IMG/VR virus record: IMGVR_UViG_3300044990_001054
Location: 1-36,379 of that record
Origin: a virus
Length of the DNA stretch: 36,379 nt
Strand: one strand, 5' to 3'
Shown here: piece by piece, positions 1-6,696 of the stretch
Numbering within the stretch: position 1 is the stretch's first letter
How the letters are laid out: each line of letters opens with the position of its first letter
Notes under the pieces: model-generated
Databases searched by the model: none
What the model was told of the DNA's origin: nothing
What the model saw: the letters and a program-made list of their open reading frames with translations, nothing else
Made by a program: the position numbers and the translations under genes

Positions 1-160
1 GTGCTTGCCCTGCTCGGCGGTCAGATCGGCGGTGGCCTTCTCGGCCGTGGCCTTGAAGGTGTCACGCTCGGCAGTCAGCGCCTTGACGCTGGCTTCCAGG
101 GCGGTCACCTTGCCGGACTCGGCGGTCAGCTTGGCGGTCAGGTCGGCCACGGTCGTGGTC
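1..160. repeat. Terminal overlap, left copy
   Basis: These 160 bases match 36220-36379 at an offset of 36219, with one difference: A at 128 here, C at 36347. Both copies lie inside the coiled-coil gene and the reading frame is continuous across the join. This is what an assembler leaves when it closes a circular molecule. The mismatch changes a Leu codon (this copy) to an Arg codon (right copy), so it may be population variation or an assembly error. Confidence 0.9.
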
Positions 161-198
161 GCTGCGGCCAACTGTTCAACAACGGTTTTCTCGGGCAT
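1..198 (-). CDS. Putative capsid scaffold, N-terminal part (gene crosses the contig join)
   Basis: This is the first 66 codons of a gene that leaves the window at base 1 and continues at 36219 down to 35974. Joined across the circle it encodes 147 residues. The start is the ATG at 198-196 (MPEKTVVEQL), preceded by AAGGAGCG. The protein is rich in Ala, Thr, Lys and Glu with a heptad-like pattern (TALEASVKALTAERDTFKAT), so an extended coiled coil is likely. It lies directly upstream of the major capsid gene and downstream of the prohead protease, where scaffolding proteins usually sit. The role is inferred from position and composition; I see no family signature. Confidence 0.6.
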   Translation of the reverse strand, partial: MPEKTVVEQLAAATTTVADLTAKLTAESGKVTALEASVKALTAERDTFKATAEKATADLTAEQGKH

Positions 199-210
199 GG
201 TCAGCGCTCC

Positions 211-699
211 TTAATTCTGGGGAACGAGGTAGATCCGGAAGGTGTTCGTGCTTTCCGCCGTGCCGGAAGCGCCGGTATCGGACACGACGCGGATCTTGAC
301 GTTGCCGCCGATCCGGGGGCGCTCATACGGGGCGACAAGGACGGTGGCAGCATTACCGACTGCGTTGGTGGACGAGGTAATCGTCACGCCGGCCGTGGTC
401 ATGCCCATGACCCGAGGCCGAACAACGCCGGACGCCGCAGCCGTAACCTGCTTCGTGGCCAGGGTGTCGATGGCGGTCGTGCCGCTGAACGTGGCGACCG
501 TGAAGGTCTGCGTGTCGGCGCCGCCCTTGATGTATTCGACCTTGTCGAGCAGTCCGGCCACCGCGAGCTGGTCCGAATAGGACGTTCCGCCATTCGTGCA
601 AATGACGGTGACTTCCTGGTAATACTGGTCGGCCTGCACCGGCACGACGGCGGCCAACAGCGCCGCGATGATCCCGACTCCAACGATCAGCTTCTTCAT
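211..699 (-). CDS. Exported protein at the lambda gpD (head decoration) position
   Basis: The gene encodes 162 residues. I chose the ATG at 699 because AAAAGGAAC lies just upstream and the protein then begins with a clean signal peptide: MKKL, a hydrophobic core of about 15 residues and a cleavage site near VQA-D (residue 23). A GTG at 717 would add only six residues. The mature part is Thr/Ser/Val-rich and looks all-beta (for example VKIRVVSDTGASGTAESTN). It sits between the prohead protease and the scaffold and capsid genes, where lambda has its decoration protein D. A Sec signal on a capsid decoration protein would be unusual, so the role is uncertain. Confidence 0.7.
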   Translation of the reverse strand: MKKLIVGVGIIAALLAAVVPVQADQYYQEVTVICTNGGTSYSDQLAVAGLLDKVEYIKGGADTQTFTVATFSGTTAIDTLATKQVTAAASGVVRPRVMGMTTAGVTITSSTNAVGNAATVLVAPYERPRIGGNVKIRVVSDTGASGTAESTNTFRIYLVPQN

Positions 700-713
700 G
701 TTCCCGTTCCTTT

Positions 714-1523
714 TCACTTTGCGCGCATCGCCACCAACGCACCCGCGTCGGCAACGGCGCTGTCGTAACTCGTAACACTATCGACTAACCCGGCGGCCAT
801 CGCATCAGCCCCGAGGAATTCTTGACCCTCCATCGTTTCGTCCGACACGCCCGGGCGGGACGCTTTCACGTCCGCGCGGAACATGCCGCCGATCTTGTCC
901 ACCAGCCCCTGCACGCGCTTGATCATGGATTCGGGAACCGGCGTGCCAAACGCGCCGTCGCCCTTGTTCGCGCCGGACTTGATCAGGTACATCTTGATCC
1001 CGAGGCTGTCGTAGTACTTGGACACGTCCCCGATGAGCCCGTAACACCCGATTGACCCGACCATCGCCATGCGCGAGCAGTACACCGCAGACGCCCCGCA
1101 GCAGGCCCAGTAGGCAGCGGAGCACATCAGCCCGCCCGTGTAGGCGATGACCGGCTTGACGGCGGCGGCGGCCCGCACGGTGGCAGCGGCCTCATCCACG
1201 CCAAGGGTCTGCCCGCCAGGGCTGTCAACGTCGATCAGGATGGCGCTGATGGCGGGGTCGTTGGCGGCATCCTCCACCACTTCTGAAAACTGACTGGTTG
1301 AGCACGCCCCGCATTCGATGTCTATCTCGTCCGGGTGGTTCATCATCACGCCGTTCAGCTGGATGATGGCGAGGCCATCCGATACCGCGCCCTTGATCAT
1401 CTGGCGCTTTAGGTTGTCCGAGCTGCGCCGGTCGTCTTCCATTGCCAGGAACGAATGCAGGGCGGCGGGACGGATGGCCCACGGTTCGCTAAGGCGGTCC
1501 TGGATGCGGACTTCGTTTTTCAC
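714..1523 (-). CDS. Prohead protease, S49 (SppA/gpC-like) family
   Basis: This 269-residue protein resembles phage S49 serine peptidases (lambda gpC), which mature the prohead. Visible landmarks are IDVDSPGGQTLG at 97-108, the probable nucleophile Ser135 in GLMCSAAYWA, GSIGCYG at 156-162, and Lys187 in KSGANKGDGAF. The Ser-to-Lys distance of 52 residues fits the Ser/Lys dyad of short SppA proteins. It starts at GTG 1523, sharing GTGA with the stop of the portal gene, so the two are translationally coupled. Lambda C contains a nested scaffold (Nu3). Here the scaffold seems to be the separate coiled-coil gene two positions downstream. Confidence 0.9.
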   Translation of the reverse strand: MKNEVRIQDRLSEPWAIRPAALHSFLAMEDDRRSSDNLKRQMIKGAVSDGLAIIQLNGVMMNHPDEIDIECGACSTSQFSEVVEDAANDPAISAILIDVDSPGGQTLGVDEAAATVRAAAAVKPVIAYTGGLMCSAAYWACCGASAVYCSRMAMVGSIGCYGLIGDVSKYYDSLGIKMYLIKSGANKGDGAFGTPVPESMIKRVQGLVDKIGGMFRADVKASRPGVSDETMEGQEFLGADAMAAGLVDSVTSYDSAVADAGALVAMRAK

Positions 1524-2998
1524 GGTGTTTCCTCGGGCTTGGGTGCGGGCTTCCCGGACGGCGCCGACCCGCTCATCTGAACGGATGCGATCTTGTCAGG
1601 GTCGATCCCGTATTCCTTTGCCAGGGCCAGGCGCTCCTGTTCCTCTTTCGCCCGCTGCTTCCACACGTCCAGCCGGTTCCCGCCCGTGCGGCGGATGACC
1701 GACCCGTGCGTGATCTTACCGAGCAGCAGGTTCTTGGTGTCGGTCTCGGCTGCGTCCTGGGGATCCGCCCAGGTTGCCGGCGGCGGCTGCACGTCGATCC
1801 GGTCCCACTGGCTGCGCCCGTTCTTGTCAACCGGGGGCTTCGGGATGGCGCCGGACTTCCAGGCGAACGGCAGGGCGTAGCACCAGGCGTACTTTACGAA
1901 GTCGGTCCCGTCCAGCTGCCACGTATCCACCACACGCGAGAACAGCTCCCGGATGGCCTTGTTCTGGGACAGGTTGCCGCGCGTCGAGTCCATCATGGCC
2001 ACCTCATAGGGCAGGCCGATCGTCGAGCAGGCGGTCCGGATGTTGAAAACGAGGTGGCCCTCGAGGTTCGGGTTCGGCGTGGCGGGGCTCGCCAGAGTCA
2101 GCGTCTCCCCCTGCAGGCCGCGCAGGATCAGGCCGGCGCCGTCGAGCTTGTGGGCGCGGATCCCGTTTTGCGTAACGGCCCCCTTCGAGCTGGATCCGCG
2201 CGTGGCAAGCAGGTCCGTCGCGCCTTCGGTGTTGCTGACGCCGGCGATCTGGGCCTGCTTCTTCATCTGGATCAACGTGAACAGGCTGATCTCTCCGATG
2301 TCGGTGATGACATTGACCGCGGCCGCCAGCTCGGGCAAGGCGCGGATGGAGTCGAACCGCCACGGGCTCCCGTAGTGGTACACCTTCTCGGCCTCAACCC
2401 AGCGGCCCAGCGGCTTCATGAACGTGCCCTGGTCGTCCCGGTCGGCGATGTACCAATGCGTGACGCGCGGGCCGGACAGGAGCATGCCGTCATACTGCGT
2501 GGCCGTCTCGGGCACGCCAACCGGCTGACGCACGCGCTCAGCCTCGATGGCCTGCAGGTGCCCGTCATCGGTGAACAGGATGAACGACTCACCGGCCCAC
2601 AGGCGGGCGTCGACCAGGCCGCGCTGGATCCGGCGGAACGGGATCCGCCCGGTAACGTCGCAGTTCCGGCACCATGCGGCAAACCACTGCTCCGCGGCAT
2701 TGTTCCACGCGGGGTCATCTGTCAGGGCTTGGACTTGCAGCCCCGCCGGCCCGACGACGAAATCGCACATCCTGTCGCACAGGCTCTTGACGAGCGGCAC
2801 GTTGCGGCGCATGTGCAGGAGCTTTTGCCGGATGGTCTCCCGGTCATAGCCGGTGACGAAGTGGTCCTCGTCCTGGGAGACGGCGCTACCCCACGGCATG
2901 TCGCCGCGGTTGCGGTCGGATTTGGCCGCGTCGTACCCGCCGGCCATGATCCGGCCCGCCGCCTTGGCGTACTGCCATGCGAGCTTTACCCGGCTCAT
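1520..2998 (-). CDS. Portal protein, lambda gpB family
   Basis: The 492-residue product matches the lambda-type portal family (Phage_portal_2) in length and layout. The portal is the dodecameric ring at the capsid vertex through which DNA enters and leaves. Recognisable stretches include RRNVPLVKSLCDRMCDFVVG near residue 65, a tryptophan-rich segment (WNNAAEQWFAAWCRNCDVTG), and SQNKAIRELFSRVVDTWQ in the C-terminal half. The last about 40 residues are Lys/Glu/Pro-rich and probably disordered. It overlaps the genes on both sides by 4 bp (ATGA upstream, GTGA downstream), as expected inside a tightly coupled head operon. Confidence 0.92.
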   Translation of the reverse strand: MSRVKLAWQYAKAAGRIMAGGYDAAKSDRNRGDMPWGSAVSQDEDHFVTGYDRETIRQKLLHMRRNVPLVKSLCDRMCDFVVGPAGLQVQALTDDPAWNNAAEQWFAAWCRNCDVTGRIPFRRIQRGLVDARLWAGESFILFTDDGHLQAIEAERVRQPVGVPETATQYDGMLLSGPRVTHWYIADRDDQGTFMKPLGRWVEAEKVYHYGSPWRFDSIRALPELAAAVNVITDIGEISLFTLIQMKKQAQIAGVSNTEGATDLLATRGSSSKGAVTQNGIRAHKLDGAGLILRGLQGETLTLASPATPNPNLEGHLVFNIRTACSTIGLPYEVAMMDSTRGNLSQNKAIRELFSRVVDTWQLDGTDFVKYAWCYALPFAWKSGAIPKPPVDKNGRSQWDRIDVQPPPATWADPQDAAETDTKNLLLGKITHGSVIRRTGGNRLDVWKQRAKEEQERLALAKEYGIDPDKIASVQMSGSAPSGKPAPKPEETP

Positions 2999-3363
2999 GA
3001 CAGCGCCTCCGCGTCCTGGTTGATGTCGCGGATGTCGTGCACGATGGCTGTCCCCGCGTTGATAGAAAACCCGGCCCGGGCCAGTTGGACCCGAAGGCCG
3101 GCCGCCACGCGAGCGGCTCCGCCGGCGTTGCGGAAGTTGAAGCTGACACCAACGGCCGAGTACGACTCCTGAGCCCGGGCGCCGACTTTGGCGGAGGCAG
3201 CCCGGGCGGCCGCGTATTCGGAGATCATGGCCGCATACTCGGCGTGTTCAACGGGAGACGATGCGGAGGGGTAGAGCGTTCCCAGCTCCGCCAGTAGGGC
3301 TGTAGAGATTGCCGTGTAAAGTGCGTCCACCAAGGCTCCGTTGTTGGACACAATCCTACTCAT
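2995..3363 (-). CDS. Small protein at the lambda gpW (head-tail joining) position
   Basis: This 122-residue protein lies between the large terminase and the portal, where lambda encodes the 68-residue gpW that stabilises DNA in the filled head. It is Ala-rich and mostly helical in appearance (AEYAAMISEYAAARAASAKV) and ends in a more beta-like segment. It is nearly twice as long as gpW, and I see no sequence signature tying it to that family, so the call is positional only. Its stop overlaps the portal start as ATGA. The upstream ribosome-binding site is weak. Confidence 0.6.
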   Translation of the reverse strand: MSRIVSNNGALVDALYTAISTALLAELGTLYPSASSPVEHAEYAAMISEYAAARAASAKVGARAQESYSAVGVSFNFRNAGGAARVAAGLRVQLARAGFSINAGTAIVHDIRDINQDAEALS

Positions 3364-3384
3364 AATCCGATGCTCGTCAAATGC

Positions 3385-3600
3385 TTAACTTTTCCTCCTC
3401 TTCTGCGGGCACGACCGATTACGCGTGGAGTTCATGTCCACCCGGCGGGCCAGTGACACCGTCCCGCAGCAGGCCGGGCAGATGATCTGTTCCAGGCCCG
3501 TCACCCCGACAATCTCACGGGAGCGCGGGGGCAACAATATGACCCGCGTGTCCGAACACCGGAAACACCCCCACACCCGTTCACGTGCCACTGGTTTCAT
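3385..3600 (-). CDS. Small zinc-ribbon protein, Com-like
   Basis: The product has 71 residues with two cysteine pairs, CFRC at 12-15 and CPACC at about 41-45, separated by about 25 residues. This spacing is typical of a zinc ribbon. The C-terminal tail is basic (RNRSCPQKRRKS). The ATG at 3600 lies inside the last codons of the large terminase gene and is preceded by GGAAGACG. Small zinc-binding proteins such as Mu Com regulate translation of phage genes, and others assist packaging. The sequence does not decide between these. It is not homologous to lambda gpW by eye. Confidence 0.6.
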   Translation of the reverse strand: MKPVARERVWGCFRCSDTRVILLPPRSREIVGVTGLEQIICPACCGTVSLARRVDMNSTRNRSCPQKRRKS

Positions 3601-5368
3601 CGTCTTCCTTCCCCCCGGCTTTCTTGACTTGCCGCCACTCCCAAAAACCGACCTTGATTGCCATCGCGATCAGGCACGCCTCCGCATCCCACCGATGGTT
3701 CGGCCGATCGCCCAGCTGCTCCCACTTCCCCGCCACACTCTGCTCTGCGGTCATCTGCTCCGCGTAATCCCTGTTCCGGGAGTAACCGGCCGGGATCAGC
3801 CACCGCGGCACGGACGGGTCCCCCGCGATGCACTTGGCCAGGATCTCCTTGGCCTTGTCCGGATCGATCGACAGCTCGTAGACCTGGCGGACCTTCCCCC
3901 GCTTCGCAGTTCGCTTCCCCTCGTCGATGTTCAGGGCGTGGCCATCGAACAGCGTGCCGCCTTTCCGGGTCACGCCCATGGTCACCAGGTAACCGTTCAT
4001 TCGGTTCTGGTACACCCACTCGAGCACCTCCTCCCCGCGGTAGCGGCGGTCCAGGGCCGTGAGCTTTGCCCCGTACTTCTCCGCCAGCTCGTCCAGCGCG
4101 GCGAAACCGGACAGCGTTCCCGACCACACCAGGCCGCTGTCCCCGTTTTTAGAGAACGTCCGGACAACCGCCTCGAGGTACCCCTTCTGCACGTCTGCCC
4201 AGATCAGCGTCTGGTAATCCACCCCGTCCTCGGCCTTCTCATACTCGCCGGAGTAGGGGGGGATGCTGACCCACTTCTGCCCCTCCTCGTAGGCCCCCTC
4301 CCGGTGCTGCAGCTGGTCCACCTCGATCTTGCTGTCCGTCCGGTCAAACGGCTCGCCCAACTCGCTGTTGATGAAGTCCTGCAGCTGCTCCGGGTTGGCC
4401 ACGGCGTGCAGCCACTTGCGGACCAACTGGTCCCACCGCACCCATGGTGCGTAGAGGCTGGACAGGTGCAGGCTCGCCATCGTGGGGTCAATCGAGACCG
4501 CCGTCTTTTTCAGCTCCCGCCCCTTCTGCAACATCGCTCCCTTGGCCGCGTCGTTGATCTTGCCCTTGCACCCGGCGCACTGGTAATACGCGTTCAGCGC
4601 CGCCGCATCGATCGACAGCTTGGAATCGAACTTCACCTGGGGCCACACCAGAATCTGCGGCATCCCGCAATGCGGGCACTTCAGGAAAAACCGGCGGCGA
4701 TCCCCGGGCAGGTACCGCCGGTGGATATGCCCCGTCGAACTCGTCGGGGTGGACAGAAGGATCAGCTTGCGCCGCGCCTGGTACGTCTTCGTGCGCTGCT
4801 CGAGCAGGGAGGGCGGATCCGCTTCGTTCTTGACCTTTGCCGGCCACTTGTCGATCTCGTCGCCGACGCCGTAGCGGATCGCCCGGCTGCTCAACTTCGA
4901 CGCCGAGTTGGATCCGACGAAATTGACCGTGTTCTTGCGGAGCTTGTACTGCAGTTTCGTCCAGCAGTTTTTCCGGTCATCCGGGATTAGATCACGCAGG
5001 CCGGGGGACTCCTCGAACACCGGCATGATCGACACCTCGGACTTGGACCGCGCGTCGTCCTCCGTCGCGTAGGCGAACAGCACGGGCCCGGGGTCGTTCT
5101 TGCACCAGTAGCCCAGCGCAACAACCATTATCATGGTGGCCCCGACCTGGGCGCCCTTCTCGATCACGACCGTGTTTATGTCCGGATCCTGGATCATGTC
5201 CAGGATGTCCCGGGCGTACGGCGCCAGGTCCGAACGATACTGCCCTGGGAAGTTGGACCCGGTCTTCGGGGGGATGATCAGGTTCTCCTCGGCCCACTTC
5301 CACATCGGCTCCTCGGGCGGCAGCTCGATGTAGCCCCACATCGGGTTCGGCTCACGCTTCGGTTTCAT
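3581..5368 (-). CDS. Terminase large subunit, GpA family
   Basis: This 595-residue packaging motor/nuclease belongs to the lambda gpA family. In order, it shows a Walker A-like loop KGAQVGAT at 71-78 (the Lys-first form used by gpA), a Walker B-like GDEIDKWP at 169-176, a coupling motif LSTPTSSTG at 205-213, and the family's zinc-finger insert with Cys231, Cys234, Cys264 and Cys267. The C-terminal half, with acidic residues in IWADVQKGYLEAVV and later DRPNHRWDAEACL, is the nuclease region that cuts concatemers. The start at 5368 follows GGAGAAAACTCG and overlaps the small-subunit gene by 17 bp. A GpA-type enzyme with a Nu1-like partner points to cos-type packaging. Confidence 0.95.
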   Translation of the reverse strand: MKPKREPNPMWGYIELPPEEPMWKWAEENLIIPPKTGSNFPGQYRSDLAPYARDILDMIQDPDINTVVIEKGAQVGATMIMVVALGYWCKNDPGPVLFAYATEDDARSKSEVSIMPVFEESPGLRDLIPDDRKNCWTKLQYKLRKNTVNFVGSNSASKLSSRAIRYGVGDEIDKWPAKVKNEADPPSLLEQRTKTYQARRKLILLSTPTSSTGHIHRRYLPGDRRRFFLKCPHCGMPQILVWPQVKFDSKLSIDAAALNAYYQCAGCKGKINDAAKGAMLQKGRELKKTAVSIDPTMASLHLSSLYAPWVRWDQLVRKWLHAVANPEQLQDFINSELGEPFDRTDSKIEVDQLQHREGAYEEGQKWVSIPPYSGEYEKAEDGVDYQTLIWADVQKGYLEAVVRTFSKNGDSGLVWSGTLSGFAALDELAEKYGAKLTALDRRYRGEEVLEWVYQNRMNGYLVTMGVTRKGGTLFDGHALNIDEGKRTAKRGKVRQVYELSIDPDKAKEILAKCIAGDPSVPRWLIPAGYSRNRDYAEQMTAEQSVAGKWEQLGDRPNHRWDAEACLIAMAIKVGFWEWRQVKKAGGKEDDETSGT

Positions 5369-5810
5369 CGAGTTTTCTCCAGCCGTCCAGCATCCGACGG
5401 AAGTATTCTTTCAGCACTTTGGCGCACGACGCCGGCGGCTTGTTGGCCACGAGCAGCGACAGCGGCGCCGGAGCATTAAGCAGTCCGTTTGTGACGACCT
5501 GGACGAAGTCCCGCTGGCGGCGCTCCACCTCGGCCTTGTCCAGCAGCGAGCCCTCGAGCTTGGCCAGCTCCAGCTCCGCGGTGCGGGCCTGCGCGACCAT
5601 CTTCCGGGTCATGGCGCCGCCGTACTCCCCACCCGGGGCGGCCTTGTTGAGCTGGCCGCGTTCCCGGCGGAACGCCTTGATCTTCCCCAGGTCGTATCCG
5701 TCCGGCTCCTTCGGGGGAAACCCCGGGGTCCTGGCCTGGCGGACCACGGTGGCCGAGCTCACGCCCAGGGCGCGGGCGACGGCGGACAGGGATTTAAGTT
5801 TCTTGGCCAT
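5352..5810 (-). CDS. Terminase small subunit, Nu1-like
   Basis: The product has 152 residues. The N-terminus is a helix-turn-helix of the Nu1/excisionase type (LSAVARALGVSSATVVRQAR at about 8-27) followed by a wing with FPPKEPDGYDLGKIKAFRRE. A long helical region (MTRKMVAQARTAELELAKLE and onward) likely mediates oligomerisation, and the C-terminus would bind the large subunit. The small subunit recognises the packaging site on DNA. In lambda that site (cosB) lies just upstream of this gene. Here the upstream DNA holds a nuclease gene and then the repeat array at 6428-6664. The start ATG at 5810 lies within the end of the nuclease gene. Confidence 0.85.
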   Translation of the reverse strand: MAKKLKSLSAVARALGVSSATVVRQARTPGFPPKEPDGYDLGKIKAFRRERGQLNKAAPGGEYGGAMTRKMVAQARTAELELAKLEGSLLDKAEVERRQRDFVQVVTNGLLNAPAPLSLLVANKPPASCAKVLKEYFRRMLDGWRKLDETEA

Positions 5811-6393
5811 CGGACCCCTTTCTTAAAACTGACATACGGGAGAAATAACCGGCTTCCGCACCTGATGGGGGGTGTGGTGCTATTGTAGTACCTATGCCCC
5901 CCGCCCCCTCCAGGCAGGGCAGGCCCTCGACCGTCCAGCTCCGGTCAGCGCCTCGAGCGGCCCAGCAGAAGGTGAAGCCCGGGAACTGGGCACGCGCCTC
6001 ACGCCAGGCCGTAAGGGCACGGCCGTAGGAGTGGTGACGGTATGCGCCCTTGATCTCGATGACGATGTGCAGCCCGCGAAAGAACACGTACCAGTCCGGG
6101 GTGTATCGACTCCCGCCGGCCAGGCGGAAGGTGATCGCCTCGAACTGACCAGCGCCGCCGAGGTAGAGCCGGTTGAACTCCGCCTCGGTCTTGTTGGGCT
6201 GGGGTGCGCGGGGTACCACCGAGCCGGTAACCGCCACCAGTGAGCTGTGCCTGTCCTTGGTCAAGGATGAGCTGATCGGTTCACCTGGCTGCGGTATCCT
6301 GGTTCCCTGTTGCGACTTGGCGGCTTCCGCTAACCGGAGAGCCTGTGCTCGGAGCTCCGGATTCTTGATCTGGGTGATGTCGAAACGGGTCAC
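5794..6393 (-). CDS. PD-(D/E)XK nuclease, DUF1064-like
   Basis: The 199-residue protein carries the DUF1064-type restriction-endonuclease fold: NKTEAEFNRLYL near 67-78, then ITFRLAGGSRYTPDWYVFF with the catalytic Asp in TPDW, then IVIEIKGAYR supplying the E-x-K pair. Such proteins are phage nucleases thought to act on recombination or replication intermediates. The GTG start at 6393 is chosen because GGAGGG lies seven bases upstream. The frame stays open to 6693, but that extension only translates the DNA repeat array. Its position between that array and the small terminase suggests a role at the origin or the packaging site. This is inferred. Confidence 0.75.
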   Translation of the reverse strand: MTRFDITQIKNPELRAQALRLAEAAKSQQGTRIPQPGEPISSSLTKDRHSSLVAVTGSVVPRAPQPNKTEAEFNRLYLGGAGQFEAITFRLAGGSRYTPDWYVFFRGLHIVIEIKGAYRHHSYGRALTAWREARAQFPGFTFCWAARGADRSWTVEGLPCLEGAGGIGTTIAPHPPSGAEAGYFSRMSVLRKGSDGQET

Positions 6394-6427
6394 GGTGTGG
6401 CCCTCCACAGTGGGGTATGTCCAAGGG

Positions 6428-6469
6428 GGGTTGTCCGCTCCCGCCCCCCCTTTAGGGGGCGGACAACCC
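6428..6469. repeat. Palindrome at one end of the iteron array
   Basis: GGGTTGTCCGC at 6428-6438 is the exact reverse complement of GCGGACAACCC at 6459-6469. Inside this 11-bp outer stem, CCGCCCCC at 6441-6448 pairs with GGGGGCGG at 6455-6462, an alternative that partly shares the right arm. The structure could form a hairpin or cruciform whose stem contains one iteron in each arm. Confidence 0.75.
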
Positions 6470-6543
6470 GGACAACCCGGACAACCCCCCCGATTGGACA
6501 ACCCGGACAACCCGGACAACCCCCGCCTCGTATTTGTGTAAAA

Positions 6544-6558
6544 GGTGAACGGATCACC
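6544..6558. repeat. Short inverted repeat in the AT-richer spacer of the iteron array
   Basis: GGTGA at 6544-6548 and TCACC at 6554-6558 form a 5-bp inverted repeat around a 5-bp centre. It lies in the less GC-rich segment between the iteron triplets and the distal iterons. It may be a protein-binding site, but nothing proves this. Confidence 0.35.
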
Positions 6559-6696
6559 AATGTTTTCGGCCTTTTCGTGCTGGTGGTGTTGTACGGCCTT
6601 ACGGTGTCTAAACCCGGACAACCCACCCTTGAAAAAACAGACCCACTTTTGAGGGGGGTTGTCCGGGTCGTTTTTTGAGACATATCGGCGCACAAA

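Larger units (their letters stand above)
6428..6664. repeat. Nine-copy 9-bp iteron array (GGACAACCC)
   Basis: Exact GGACAACCC units occur in two head-to-tail triplets at 6461-6487 and 6496-6522, separated by 8 bp so that the triplets repeat with a 35-bp period. A seventh direct copy is at 6616-6624. Single inverted copies (GGGTTGTCC) lie at 6428-6436 and 6656-6664 and bracket the array. A less GC-rich stretch at 6531-6615 lies inside it. The array sits between the RepA-like helicase and the nuclease/terminase genes. It could be a replication origin, a ParB-binding centromere or a terminase-binding cosB site. It encodes no convincing protein. Confidence 0.9.

Noticed and set aside
1-160. Physical direct terminal repeat of the virion DNA
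   Set aside because: The repeat lies in the middle of a coding gene read across the join, and a GpA/Nu1 terminase pair suggests cohesive ends elsewhere, near the small terminase gene.
1706-3172. Long plus-strand open frame opposite the portal gene
   Set aside because: It is antisense to a recognised gene and rich in Arg, Pro, Gly and Ala, the signature of GC-rich shadow frames. The same applies to 3425-4990, 7783-10008, 9744-11309 and 11047-12108.
6428-6664. CRISPR array
   Set aside because: Units are 9 bp and mostly contiguous, with no unique spacers and no cas genes nearby.
6394-6693. N-terminal extension of the DUF1064-like nuclease through the repeats
   Set aside because: The extension translates 9-bp DNA repeats into CPGCPG-like and GLSGLS-like peptides. 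The GTG at 6393 has a clear GGAGGG site.
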